DNA of 25,179 bases from SpSt-28 sp036824555 (GCA_036824555.1 DAISZX010000003.1:1-25179), one strand, 5' to 3'. Numbered from the stretch's first letter, positions 1 to 7,651 are shown. Notes: generated by a model not told the origin, from the sequence alone. Program-made: numbers and translations.

Positions 1-229
1 TATAAAAACCATCTCTTATTAAAACGCTTCCCTCAAATGGAATGTATTTTGGATATTCTAATTCTCTTGCTATATGTCTTGCCATGCTTGTGTGAAAACC
101 TTCATCTCCAAAAGAAATGTTTGTTGGTAAAACAACTTTTAGTTCGAAGTAGAAGTATATTAAAGACATCAAGATTAATAAGAGCAGCAGTGGCGACTTT
201 AGAGTTATCTCGATTTCTTTTTCTTCCAT
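1..229 (-). CDS. Partial membrane protein, possible lipid-linked-sugar glycosyltransferase (N-terminal part)
   Basis: An open frame starts with ATG at 229 on the minus strand and runs off the left edge, giving 76 residues. It has a short charged N-terminus, one hydrophobic helix at about residues 11-30, then an outer-face segment that contains a DEGFH motif. An acidic D-E pair just after the first membrane helix is typical of GT-C transferases of the ArnT/PMT (GT39/GT83) type, which use polyprenyl-phosphate sugars. It is divergent from aglB, whose ATG lies 45 bases away, and this fits a role in glycan assembly. The family assignment is inference from the topology and the DEGFH motif only. The rest of the gene is outside the window. 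Confidence 0.6.
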   Translation of the reverse strand, partial: MEEKEIEITLKSPLLLLLILMSLIYFYFELKVVLPTNISFGDEGFHTSMARHIARELEYPKYIPFEGSVLIRDGFY

Positions 230-274
230 TATTTTTTATTTCAAGCTTTAAATTAAAAATTCAAAAAATGGTTA

Positions 275-2350
275 ATGAAAAAACTTGAAAATTTGGAGAT
301 TTTAAAGAAAAATTTAGATTTATTAATTCTTCTTCTAATTATTTATATTGGATTCTATATTAGAGCAATTAACGTTCCTGATATAGTAGCGGATTACGAT
401 CCTTGGTGGTACTATAGACATTCTGTGGTTGTTCTTGAGAACTTGTTCAATATACCTAAGTGGGACATCTTAAGTTTTCATCCTCCTGGAAGACCTTATG
501 AAGTTCATCTTGGAGTAGAGTACACTTTAGCAATCTTCTACAAAATAGTTAGCAAATTTATTAACATATCATTCATGCAATTTTTCATAATAGCACCAGC
601 TATAATTTCTGGCTTATCAGCAATTCCCGCATACATTGCAGTTCGATATTTAACAAGAAGCAGAATAGCTGCTCTATTTTCAGCTTTCTTTGCAGTTTTA
701 GCACCATCTTTCATTGGTTATTCTGTAGCAGGCTACATGGATAGCAAAGCTTTTGTTGTTTTCTATTCATTTCTTTCAATTTTTTCTCTAATGCTTGCTA
801 TGAAAAGAAAAGATTTGATCGGATATATAACAGCTATTTTTGTTAATCTACTCTTCATCTATACTTGGGCAAGTGGAGGATGGTATCCTTTAATTGCATT
901 CCTCTTCTTCATTCCAGCAGTTTTACTCTTTAGAATTTTCGAAGAAATTCTTCACAAAAAATCCTTTAAAATAGATTTAAAACACGTTATAGAAGAAGCA
1001 AAATCATTAGTAATTCCATTCCTCATCGTCATGTTTACAATAAATATCATTACATACATTTGGCTTAAGGAGACAATCTTAAATTCAATTCTTTCAGCGT
1101 TCGAGTTTGCCGGTATAAAAGAAACATTACTAGTTAACATTTCAGTTGCTGAGCTTCAAAGCATAAACATTTTTTCGCTAGAAGGATTTCAAAGAGTTGC
1201 AAATAGTGTTGGATTTCTTCCAACAATCTTAACCCTTTTTGGACTCCCAGCTTTAATAATGTTCAAAATTTTTAGAAGGGAAAAAATTGCCTTTGAGGAA
1301 ATTTTTCTATTCTTATTTGCTTTGATAACATTCTACATGATTTTGCATGGAGTTAGATTCGCTTTAATCTTCTCTGTAGCAACATCTTTATCTGCTGGCT
1401 ATGTTATAGGCAACTTTTACAATTATTTGAAATCATACAAAAATCAATTTTTTATTGCATTGTTTTTAGGAACAGTCATATACTTCTCCCTTGATTTATT
1501 TTCAAACGCTTATGTTTTCGGAGAGCAATACTCAAGAGGTTATGGAATTGGTGAAAATTGGAAAAACGCCTTAGATTGGTTGAAAAAGCATGGAGATTCA
1601 AAAACGCTAGTAGCAACTTGGTGGGATCCAGGCCATATAATAGCTGGCTATACGGGACTAAAAGTTCACGCGGATGGCGCTCATTGCAGTCCAAAGGTTT
1701 GTATTCCTTACGATCACAACATAAGAATTCAAGACATGGGAAGAATCTTTTCAACTAGCAATGAAGAAGAGGCTTACAGCATTCTCAAAAAATACACTTA
1801 TTTAACGAAAGAACAATGCGAAGAAGTTAAGAAAAAGTATGGAGATATGATTTATGATAACATTTTGAAAGAAGACCCATGCAACACAAACATCACAAAA
1901 GTCTACTTTATTGCTAGCAGCGATTTGATTGGAAAGTATTATTGGTTAACCTACTTTGGAACTGGTACAGGAAGGCAATATTTAGTTTTGCCATTGACAG
2001 GAAGAGATAGAGAAGGCAACCTTGTTTATGGAAATGGGATTTTGACTTTAGCTTTCAAAGACGATAAAATTGTGCCAATATTAAATGTGCCTCAGCAAGG
2101 GATTTTTAATATGATTGTTAGAAAGTTAGTTTTTGTCTACCAAGGAAATCAGTTCACTTTCGATTATTCAAATGTTACTCAAAAAATAGATGGTTTGGTT
2201 TTTAGCGATGGAAATGCTGCAATTTACATGGATCCGTTAACGGCAAACTCAATGTTTACCAGACTTTACTTTTTCAACGGTGAAGGTTTAAGATACTTTA
2301 AGCTCGTGTACAGTAATCCAGAAGTAAAAATCTTCGAGGTTAATTTTTAA
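275..2350 (+). CDS. aglB: Oligosaccharyltransferase AglB (STT3 family)
   Basis: The catalytic subunit of archaeal N-glycosylation moves a lipid-linked glycan to Asn in Asn-X-Ser/Thr sites on the outer face of the membrane. The product has 691 residues. The N-terminal helix at about 14-30 is followed by the first outer loop with the acidic motif D40-Y-D42, the metal and lipid-phosphate binding D-x-D. Many membrane helices follow to about residue 420. The soluble C-terminal domain carries the STT3 signature as WWDPG at 449-453, where most members have WWDYG, followed by a conserved-looking H-A-D-G. The length matches short archaeal AglB proteins. ATG 275 is used because the first membrane helix follows directly and no other start is nearby. 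The neighbour at 1-229 may supply a sugar-transfer step. Confidence 0.95.
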   Translation: MKKLENLEILKKNLDLLILLLIIYIGFYIRAINVPDIVADYDPWWYYRHSVVVLENLFNIPKWDILSFHPPGRPYEVHLGVEYTLAIFYKIVSKFINISFMQFFIIAPAIISGLSAIPAYIAVRYLTRSRIAALFSAFFAVLAPSFIGYSVAGYMDSKAFVVFYSFLSIFSLMLAMKRKDLIGYITAIFVNLLFIYTWASGGWYPLIAFLFFIPAVLLFRIFEEILHKKSFKIDLKHVIEEAKSLVIPFLIVMFTINIITYIWLKETILNSILSAFEFAGIKETLLVNISVAELQSINIFSLEGFQRVANSVGFLPTILTLFGLPALIMFKIFRREKIAFEEIFLFLFALITFYMILHGVRFALIFSVATSLSAGYVIGNFYNYLKSYKNQFFIALFLGTVIYFSLDLFSNAYVFGEQYSRGYGIGENWKNALDWLKKHGDSKTLVATWWDPGHIIAGYTGLKVHADGAHCSPKVCIPYDHNIRIQDMGRIFSTSNEEEAYSILKKYTYLTKEQCEEVKKKYGDMIYDNILKEDPCNTNITKVYFIASSDLIGKYYWLTYFGTGTGRQYLVLPLTGRDREGNLVYGNGILTLAFKDDKIVPILNVPQQGIFNMIVRKLVFVYQGNQFTFDYSNVTQKIDGLVFSDGNAAIYMDPLTANSMFTRLYFFNGEGLRYFKLVYSNPEVKIFEVNF

Positions 2351-2373
2351 ATAAAAAAATAGAAAGAAAAAGC
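2351..2373 (-). terminator. T-rich terminator after serS
   Basis: Read on the minus strand, the bases directly after the serS stop are almost all pyrimidine and hold runs of five and seven T. Archaeal RNA polymerase terminates at such T tracts without needing a hairpin. The tract lies in the 23-base gap between the convergent aglB and serS genes. The T tract is visible; its function is inferred. Confidence 0.4.
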
Positions 2374-3660
2374 CTATTCCAATCCTTTCTTCGTTATTCT
2401 TTCAGCTCCATTCAAGTAAGGTCTTAAAACTTTTGGTATTACTATGCTTCCATCTTCTTGCTGGTAATTCTCCATTATTGCAATTATTGCCCTTTCAGTT
2501 GCAACTAAAGTTGAGTTTAAAGTATGAACATATCTTATTTCATTCCCTTCTCTAAATCTGATGTTTGCCCTTCTTGCTTGATAATCTGTACAATTGCTGC
2601 ATGAAACAACCTCTCTATACTTTCCTTGTCCTGGTAACCATGCTTCTATGTCATACTTTTTTGCTGCAATGCTTCCTATGTCTCCGCTACAAATATTAAC
2701 AACTCTATACGGAATTCCTAGGCTTTGGAAGAATTCTTCTGCATTCTTAAGCAAAAATTCGTGCCAATTCCAGCTTTCTTCTGGTTTGCAGAAAATGAAT
2801 TGCTCCACTTTTTCAAACTGGTGAACTCTGAAAATTCCTTTTGTATCTTTTCCATGTGTTCCAGCTTCTTTTCTAAAGCAAGGCGAAATCCCTGCATACA
2901 ACAATGGCAAATCTTTACCATCAAGAATTTCATTCATATGATAAGCTAGCAAAGCATGCTCTGCAGTTCCAATTAAATACAAATCTTCTCCTTCAATCTT
3001 GTAAATCATATCTTGAAAATCTTGGAAAGCTATTGCTCCTTCTAATGCTTCTCTTCTAATCATGTAAGGTGGTTGAAATAGCTTGAATCCTCTCTTCTTT
3101 ATGAAATCCAAGCCATATTTTATTAAAGCCCAGTTTAATTCAACTAGGGCATTTTTCAAATAATAAAACCTTGCTCCAGCAACCTTAGCTGCTCTTTCTA
3201 TGTCCATTAAGTCTAAAGGCAATCCTAGGTCTTGATGGTCTTTTGGCTTAAAATTGAATTTTGGAATCTCCCCCCAAACTTTTACTACAACGTTATCGTT
3301 TTCATCTTTTCCTATTGGAACACTTTCATGCAAAATGTTTGGCAAAGTCATTAGAATTTCTCTTATTCTCTTTTCTTTCACATCAACTTTTTCTTCTAAC
3401 TCTTTTATTTTTTCTGGCAATTCCCTTGCTTTTTGCAGTAGCTCTGAAACATCCTTCCCCTCTTTTTTCAGCTTTGCTATCATTTCGCTTATCTCATTTC
3501 TCTCCCTTCTCAACTCATTCAGCTCTGCTATCTCTTTCCTCCAAAGCCTATCTAGTTCTATTACTTCTTCTAGAAGTTTTATTTTCTCCAGGTCATTTCT
3601 CTTTTCTAGATCCCTTCTAACTATTTCAGGATTTTGTCTAATCAGATTTATGTCTAGCAT
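2374..3660 (-). CDS. serS: Seryl-tRNA synthetase
   Basis: This class II synthetase charges tRNA-Ser with serine. It has 428 residues, the normal length for the common (non-methanogen) SerRS. The N-terminal tRNA-binding coiled coil spans about 25-105. The catalytic core includes the serine-binding GTAEH at 231-235, motif 2 around F-R-K-E-A-G at 262-267, and motif 3 with a T-E-R near residue 400. The ATG at 3660 is preceded on the minus strand by a strong purine-rich site, GGGGGTG, so this message has a leader and a Shine-Dalgarno site, unlike many others here. It is convergent with aglB and divergent from the small membrane protein at 3836. Confidence 0.97.
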   Translation of the reverse strand: MLDINLIRQNPEIVRRDLEKRNDLEKIKLLEEVIELDRLWRKEIAELNELRRERNEISEMIAKLKKEGKDVSELLQKARELPEKIKELEEKVDVKEKRIREILMTLPNILHESVPIGKDENDNVVVKVWGEIPKFNFKPKDHQDLGLPLDLMDIERAAKVAGARFYYLKNALVELNWALIKYGLDFIKKRGFKLFQPPYMIRREALEGAIAFQDFQDMIYKIEGEDLYLIGTAEHALLAYHMNEILDGKDLPLLYAGISPCFRKEAGTHGKDTKGIFRVHQFEKVEQFIFCKPEESWNWHEFLLKNAEEFFQSLGIPYRVVNICSGDIGSIAAKKYDIEAWLPGQGKYREVVSCSNCTDYQARRANIRFREGNEIRYVHTLNSTLVATERAIIAIMENYQQEDGSIVIPKVLRPYLNGAERITKKGLE

Positions 3661-3778
3661 TTGAACAACACCCCCTTTTAGAAATGATTTTCGATTGATA
3701 AAAGTTGGTAGGCTTAAGAAGTTCTAATAGAAGCCTTCGGATTGGAGAAACATCGCCATATTTTCTAATTCTACTAAA

Positions 3779-3797
3779 ACTTTAAAAGCTTTAAAGT
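3779..3797. promoter_or_regulatory. Perfect 8-bp inverted repeat with 3-bp spacer
   Basis: The arms ACTTTAAA and TTTAAAGT flank AGC. The repeat lies in the 175-base divergent spacer between serS and the small membrane protein gene, about 13 bases upstream of the TATA-like element of the latter. The site has the form of a dimeric regulator's operator or of overlapping divergent TATA boxes. AT-rich spacers produce such palindromes by chance, so a regulatory role is only a suggestion. Confidence 0.3.
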
Positions 3798-3809
3798 GAA
3801 GCTTAGGAA

Positions 3810-3816
3810 TTTAAAG
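3810..3816 (+). promoter_or_regulatory. TATA-like element for the gene at 3836
   Basis: TTTAAAG begins 26 bases before the ATG at 3836. Archaeal TATA boxes sit about 25 bases before the transcription start, so the message would begin at or next to the start codon (leaderless). Confidence 0.45.
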
Positions 3817-3835
3817 TCAAAAAAGAATACTATAT

Positions 3836-4057
3836 ATGCCAAGGAAAGTTGGGGAGAGGGGAAAGAAGCAGTCGAATTTTTTGAAAATGGCATCAGTAGC
3901 AATAGTAATCATAGGAATCTTAATCCTTCTAGCAACGGCAATAACATGGCAACCTTATGACGTTTCATCGCTAGCAACAAGACTAAACTTGCTAACATTA
4001 TTCCTAGGAATACTTTACGTGCTTTTTGGCTACGTCTTGTTCAAAGCAAAGCTCTAA
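3836..4057 (+). CDS. Small membrane protein with two transmembrane helices
   Basis: The protein has 73 residues. The N-terminal 17 residues are strongly basic. Two hydrophobic helices follow at about 18-36 and 50-69, joined by a short loop containing W-Q-P-Y-D. The positive-inside rule would put the N-terminus in the cytoplasm, with a hairpin in the membrane. I do not recognise the family. The gene has its own TATA-like element 26 bases upstream and no Shine-Dalgarno site, so it is probably leaderless. It ends one base before the minus-strand Hsp20 stop region. Coding status rests on the clean hydrophobic pattern, the well-placed promoter and a spacer-free fit between its neighbours. Confidence 0.7.
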   Translation: MPRKVGERGKKQSNFLKMASVAIVIIGILILLATAITWQPYDVSSLATRLNLLTLFLGILYVLFGYVLFKAKL

Positions 4058-4058
4058 T

Positions 4059-4478
4059 TTACTCAACCTTTATTTCTTTACCTTTCTTATTTTCTTTCTT
4101 CGGTAAAATTACCTCCAGAACACCATCTTTCATTCTCGCTCTTGCCTTTTCTGGCTGAACTTCTACGGGCAAAGAAATAACTCTTCTAAAACTTCCGACC
4201 CTTCTTTCAACGGTATAATACTTTTCTCCTCTTTCCTCCCTTTTTTCTTTGTGTTTTGCTTCTATTGTCAAAGAGTTTTCTGTAGCATTTACTGATACTT
4301 CATCCTTTGAAAAGCCCGGTAAGTCTGCCCTAACAATTACCTCATTTTCAGTTTCGCTTACATCTACAGGAAAACTCCCCATTTCTTCAAACCTTGCTAG
4401 AGAACCAAAAGATCTCATTAACCTTTCAATCCTTCTTCTCATTCTCAACAATTCTTCAAAAATATCTTCCTCAAACAT
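4059..4478 (-). CDS. Small heat shock protein, Hsp20 family
   Basis: This ATP-independent holdase chaperone binds unfolding proteins and forms large oligomers. It has 139 residues. A short N-terminal helical arm (1-35) precedes the alpha-crystallin domain at about 36-130. The domain shows A-D-L-P-G-F in its first half and the diagnostic G-V-L-E-V-I-L-P near 118-125; the C-terminal tail carries an I-K-V-E end. It is the last gene of the primase-GINS-L44e-S27e run, 8 bases after S27e. In many archaea that position holds translation factor aIF2-alpha and Nop10, so this is a changed operon tail. Confidence 0.95.
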   Translation of the reverse strand: MFEEDIFEELLRMRRRIERLMRSFGSLARFEEMGSFPVDVSETENEVIVRADLPGFSKDEVSVNATENSLTIEAKHKEKREERGEKYYTVERRVGSFRRVISLPVEVQPEKARARMKDGVLEVILPKKENKKGKEIKVE

Positions 4479-4486
4479 ATAGAAAT

Positions 4487-4678
4487 TTAGCTAAGTTCCT
4501 TAATAACTTTTGCCTCTACAATCTCTCCCTTTCCACCGGTTGGAATTAAAAGAGTAGCCCCACAATTCAAGCATTTTACTTCAGTGGAAGGCTTATCAAA
4601 AACTATTTGCTGATTCTTGCATTTTTTACACATAACTTTCAAAAACTTACTTCTCGGCATTTCAATAATCTTCTTCAT
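4487..4678 (-). CDS. rps27e: 30S ribosomal protein S27e
   Basis: A small zinc-ribbon protein of the archaeal/eukaryotic small ribosomal subunit. It has 63 residues with two CxxC knuckles, C17/C20 and C36/C39. The typical family run P-R-S-K-F-L-K-V stands just before the first knuckle, and the second knuckle continues as C-G-A-T-L with P-T-G-G after it. The start at 4678 gives the usual few residues before the P-R-S-K-F-L motif; a start at M7 (4660) is less likely. It lies 12 bases after L44e, the standard archaeal order. Confidence 0.96.
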   Translation of the reverse strand: MKKIIEMPRSKFLKVMCKKCKNQQIVFDKPSTEVKCLNCGATLLIPTGGKGEIVEAKVIKELS

Positions 4679-4690
4679 ATTTCCACCCCA

Positions 4691-4978
4691 TCATTTTTCT
4701 TTCTCTACAAGCTCAAATTTTTTAGCTCTCCATCCTTTAATTGAATGCGCCTTTTTGCATTCTTGACATGTTAATTTAAGGTTTACTTTTTTAGTAGCCT
4801 TTTCCCTATTTTTCGGGTTTTCTTTAGGAAAACTTCCATAACCCTTCATTTTCCTTAAAAACCTTCTTTGACCATGGGCCAAAGTCCTTCTAGGCCTTTT
4901 TTTAACAAGCTCAACCTTATGCAAGGTATGCTTCCTACAATATGGGCAATACGTTCTTAACGTCTTTGGAAATTTCAT
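4691..4978 (-). CDS. rpl44e: 50S ribosomal protein L44e
   Basis: A zinc-binding large-subunit protein that sits at the ribosomal E site. It has 95 residues. The N-terminal R-T-Y-C-P-Y-C motif gives C11/C14, and C71/C74 supply the second zinc pair. The basic segment R-R-T-L-A-H-G-Q-R-R-F at 30-40 is diagnostic of the family. The length is normal. It is 10 bases downstream of GINS and 12 upstream of S27e, in the conserved archaeal L44e-S27e pair. Confidence 0.96.
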   Translation of the reverse strand: MKFPKTLRTYCPYCRKHTLHKVELVKKRPRRTLAHGQRRFLRKMKGYGSFPKENPKNREKATKKVNLKLTCQECKKAHSIKGWRAKKFELVEKEK

Positions 4979-4988
4979 TTTCTATTCT

Positions 4989-5525
4989 CTACTTTTCAAC
5001 TTTAAATTCTTCTACTATGCCTTTAGAAACTAGTATTTTCCTATTTTCATCTGGCAGTTTTGCAATGTCACCTTTTTTAAAAGGACCATAGGTTTGGCCA
5101 TCTATCCCAACAAAAGCCGGAAAATCTTGCTTGAATACAACCAATATAGCTATCTCCTTTTTAGTTTCTGCCTCTAAACTAGCTTTTATCCCCTCTAAAA
5201 TATTCCTCCTTCCCTTTAAAATCTCTAAAAGCTTCTGGAAGAATTGTTTTTCTTCAGCAGTTAAATTAGAAGGCTGGACACCAGCCCTTGCAGCCATTAT
5301 TGCAAAGTTGACAATTTTCCTCTCCCTGAGGTTAAATATGTTTTCAACAATTCTCTCTATATTCCTAAGCTCAATTTCATCCTTCTTTTCCTTTAAAACT
5401 TTCTTTTTCCCCTCTATGTACATTTTAACAGACTCGTAGAAATCGTCTGGAATTTTAGCAAGATTTTGGCTATTCTTTTCTTCGTTCAAAATCTTCCTCA
5501 AATACTCAAAGCTTATCACTTCCAT
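4989..5525 (-). CDS. GINS complex subunit, Gins51 type
   Basis: GINS joins MCM and Cdc45/GAN to form the archaeal replicative helicase (CMG-like) complex. The protein has 178 residues. The helical A domain comes first (about 1-120), including I-P-D-D-F-Y near residue 25 and a basic, helical centre with R-E-R-K-I. The small beta B domain follows at about 128-175, with F-V-G-I-D-G and Y-G-P-F-K-K-G-D. The A-then-B order marks the Gins51 (Sld5/Psf1) branch. No Gins23 gene is seen in this window, so a homotetramer is possible. It starts 3 bases after the primase stop, a pairing common in archaea. Confidence 0.88.
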   Translation of the reverse strand: MEVISFEYLRKILNEEKNSQNLAKIPDDFYESVKMYIEGKKKVLKEKKDEIELRNIERIVENIFNLRERKIVNFAIMAARAGVQPSNLTAEEKQFFQKLLEILKGRRNILEGIKASLEAETKKEIAILVVFKQDFPAFVGIDGQTYGPFKKGDIAKLPDENRKILVSKGIVEEFKVEK

Positions 5526-5528
5526 ATT

Positions 5529-6821
5529 TTACTTTGTTTTCTTCTTTTTTCTTTTCAATATTGCGAATGGGTAGTTAATAGGGTTTTTTATTCCCAGCTT
5601 TAAGCATTCTTGGCAAAGTTCTTTTAAACCCATGTCCTCATAAAAATTCTTGCTATCGCAATTCGGAGGCAATAAATTTCTATCCTGCCTAAAATGCCAT
5701 CTTAGCTGAGTTCTCAAATAATTTATTCTCAAGGGCGGTTTATTTTTTTCGTTCCACTCATAAATCTTCTTCTCTATTTCTTCTAAACTCCAATTCATGT
5801 TTCTCAAGAAGGTTATTAAAATGAATATTGCCCTTTTCCTTCCATCACTCAATCCTTCTAGAATCTTTTTTATACATGGTGGAAAAAACTCCTCAGGGAT
5901 TTTACCACCCCTGCTTACAGATTTTTTTTGAACTTTTACTTCTATCGGCTTTTCTTCTTTATGATTTTTGTCATACCAATCCAAAGCTTCTATTATTAAA
6001 GCTGTTGCGTCTTCTCTTGAATAAACCTTTATAAAGCTTTCCTCCACTTTTGCTTTTTTGATTTCCGCTTGCTCCTTTTCAAAGGAATCAATTTCTTCTA
6101 TCCTTAAAGGCAAGCTAACTAGCATTGTATTTTCATTCAAGCTATAAGGCATTCTAAAAAGATGCCTTGAGCCAAAAACATCAACGGTCAAAACTTTAAA
6201 TGGGTCTAGCTCATTATCTACAACAATTTCCTTTAATGGCTTTCCAACCCTTTGGGAAATGTTGTTAACATTATCTAAAGCTAAAATAGATTCCTTTAGA
6301 CTATCTTTAACATACCACTTAAGATACTCAACAATCTTTTGATAAAGCTCTGGATACAAATTTTTTGTCGGAATTCCGTTTACTTTGGAAGGAAAAGATT
6401 CAAAAGGAACGATTAAGTGAAAGGATTTGCCACCAGTATACTTTACTCCAATATTTCTTACTCCATGGTCTTGAAGCGCCTCGATAAACTTTTTAGCAGC
6501 TACCTTTGCAATTTCAAAATCCTTAACGTCCAAATCAATGAGCAAATCCCAACCAATTCTCAACTCATCCAGTTCTTCCCTTTTCATTCCAACGTCTAAT
6601 TTCATCGGATTTTCCCATCTTTCTACGGACGAATGAAATGCTACTGTACCTTCTGCGACAGCTTGTAATATATCTCCATCATAATTCAAACAGTCAGGTC
6701 TTCTTCCATAGCTTCCATCAGAAAAAACAGAAACTACCTCTCTATTCTTGGCAAACTCCAGTATAGCTTTTCTAACTTTTTCTCTAGAATACCAATTCCA
6801 TACTTGTACAAAATCTACCAT
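5529..6821 (-). CDS. Single-chain DNA primase: PriS catalytic core fused to PriL-like iron-sulfur domain
   Basis: This enzyme makes the primers for DNA replication. It has 430 residues. Residues 1-245 match the small catalytic subunit: the D96-x-D98 metal motif in L-I-D-L-D, then T-G-G-K-S-F-H at 129-135 (the S-x-H nucleotide-binding motif), then D214 and the S-R-H-L-F-R-M-P-Y strip at 218-226. After a charged linker (about 245-305), residues 312-420 resemble the C-terminal domain of the large subunit. This domain begins F-F-P-P-C316 and has C388, C403 and C406, which give the four cysteines of the 4Fe-4S site. Most of the PriL N-terminal domain is absent. Separate PriS and PriL are usual; fused, shortened primases are known from Nanoarchaeum and relatives. 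It heads an operon with GINS. ATG 6821 is preceded by an AAGGT site and a perfect palindrome at 6830-6850. Confidence 0.93.
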   Translation of the reverse strand: MVDFVQVWNWYSREKVRKAILEFAKNREVVSVFSDGSYGRRPDCLNYDGDILQAVAEGTVAFHSSVERWENPMKLDVGMKREELDELRIGWDLLIDLDVKDFEIAKVAAKKFIEALQDHGVRNIGVKYTGGKSFHLIVPFESFPSKVNGIPTKNLYPELYQKIVEYLKWYVKDSLKESILALDNVNNISQRVGKPLKEIVVDNELDPFKVLTVDVFGSRHLFRMPYSLNENTMLVSLPLRIEEIDSFEKEQAEIKKAKVEESFIKVYSREDATALIIEALDWYDKNHKEEKPIEVKVQKKSVSRGGKIPEEFFPPCIKKILEGLSDGRKRAIFILITFLRNMNWSLEEIEKKIYEWNEKNKPPLRINYLRTQLRWHFRQDRNLLPPNCDSKNFYEDMGLKELCQECLKLGIKNPINYPFAILKRKKKKTK

Positions 6822-6829
6822 GATATACC

Positions 6830-6850
6830 TTGGAGCTTTTCAAGCTCCAA
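6830..6850. promoter_or_regulatory. Perfect 9-bp palindrome in the primase promoter/leader
   Basis: The arms TTGGAGCTT and AAGCTCCAA are separated by TTC. The site begins 9 bases upstream of the primase ATG and its 3' edge, on the minus strand, touches the AAGGT ribosome-binding site. It could be an operator for a dimeric repressor over the transcription start, or an RNA hairpin beside the ribosome-binding site. The repeat is seen directly and the role is inferred. Confidence 0.5.
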
Positions 6851-6860
6851 TTAATAGTTC

Positions 6861-6877
6861 TTTAAAAAGTTTAATAG
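6861..6877 (+). promoter_or_regulatory. Divergent TATA-like region between primase and MinD
   Basis: Overlapping TTTAAAA and TTTAATA elements lie 22-38 bases before the MinD ATG at 6899. The TTTAATA copy (from 6870) would give a leaderless MinD transcript. TTTAAA is its own reverse complement, so the first copy could also serve the primase on the other strand, with a start inside the palindrome at 6830-6850. Confidence 0.4.
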
Positions 6878-6898
6878 CTTTGAGTTCTAAATTTTGAA

Positions 6899-7651
6899 AT
6901 GAGAGTCATAAGCGTTTTGTCTGGTAAAGGCGGAGTTGGAAAAACAACAATAACAGCAAATCTTTCTGCAGCGCTAGCTAAACTTGGCTATGATGTGGTT
7001 GCACTGGATGCAAACTTGACAACTCCAAATCTTGGCATTCATTTTGGAATCCATCTTGCAGATATTACGCTGCATGACATACTAAAAAATGTCGAAAAGC
7101 TTAGGGATGGAATTTATATTTATCCTGGGGGAGCAAAAGTAATTCCAGGTAGTTTAAGCGTCGAAGATATAATAAATGTTGATGCATCCAATCTTTCAAA
7201 AGTAATTGCAAATTTGAATTCAGATTTTGTTCTTATAGATTCTGCGGCAGGCCTGGGAAGAGAAGCTTTAGCATCTTTGAGTAATTGTGATGAAGTGCTT
7301 ATTGTAACAAATCCAGACTTGCCGTCTGTTGCTGATGCACTAAGAGCTATAAAGGTTGCAGAAAGAGTTGGTAAGAAGATTACAGGCGTTGTTTTAAATA
7401 GAGTTGGTAGGTCAAGAAATGAGTTGAAAAAGGTTGATGTGGAAAGCGTATTGAGCTATCCGGTTATTGCACAAATTCCAGAGGATAAACTAGTTCAAAG
7501 GTCCATTGATGAGAGAAAACCTTTAATATATTCTTATCCAAATTCAAAAGCTGCGATAGAGATACAGAATTTGGCTTTCAAGCTAATCGGAAGTAACTAT
7601 AGAATTTCTCGAAACCTTTTAGACAGATTTTTCTCTTGGATTAGATTTTAG
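6899..7651 (+). CDS. MinD/ParA-type ATPase with C-terminal amphipathic helix
   Basis: A cytoplasmic P-loop ATPase of the deviant Walker A (MinD/FlhG) group, which organises proteins on the membrane or at poles. It has 250 residues. The deviant Walker A motif S-G-K-G-G-V-G-K-T-T is at 8-17 with signature K10. A V-A-L-D-A-N segment follows near 34-39, and a Walker B-like V-L-I-D-S-A-A-G-L-G near 110-119. The last 14 residues contain L-L-D-R-F-F-S-W-I-R-F, an amphipathic aromatic-basic helix like the MinD membrane-targeting tail. It is transcribed away from the primase and overlaps the end of pheT by 4 bases. No MinE or MinC lies nearby. The partner is unknown. A broken paralog lies at 23168-23819. 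Confidence 0.9.
   Translation: MRVISVLSGKGGVGKTTITANLSAALAKLGYDVVALDANLTTPNLGIHFGIHLADITLHDILKNVEKLRDGIYIYPGGAKVIPGSLSVEDIINVDASNLSKVIANLNSDFVLIDSAAGLGREALASLSNCDEVLIVTNPDLPSVADALRAIKVAERVGKKITGVVLNRVGRSRNELKKVDVESVLSYPVIAQIPEDKLVQRSIDERKPLIYSYPNSKAAIEIQNLAFKLIGSNYRISRNLLDRFFSWIRF

Noticed and set aside
3254..3664. Long plus-strand open frame of about 136 codons
   Set aside because: It is antisense to the serS coiled-coil region. Its Ser/Phe-rich product is what a Lys/Glu-rich gene gives when read backwards.
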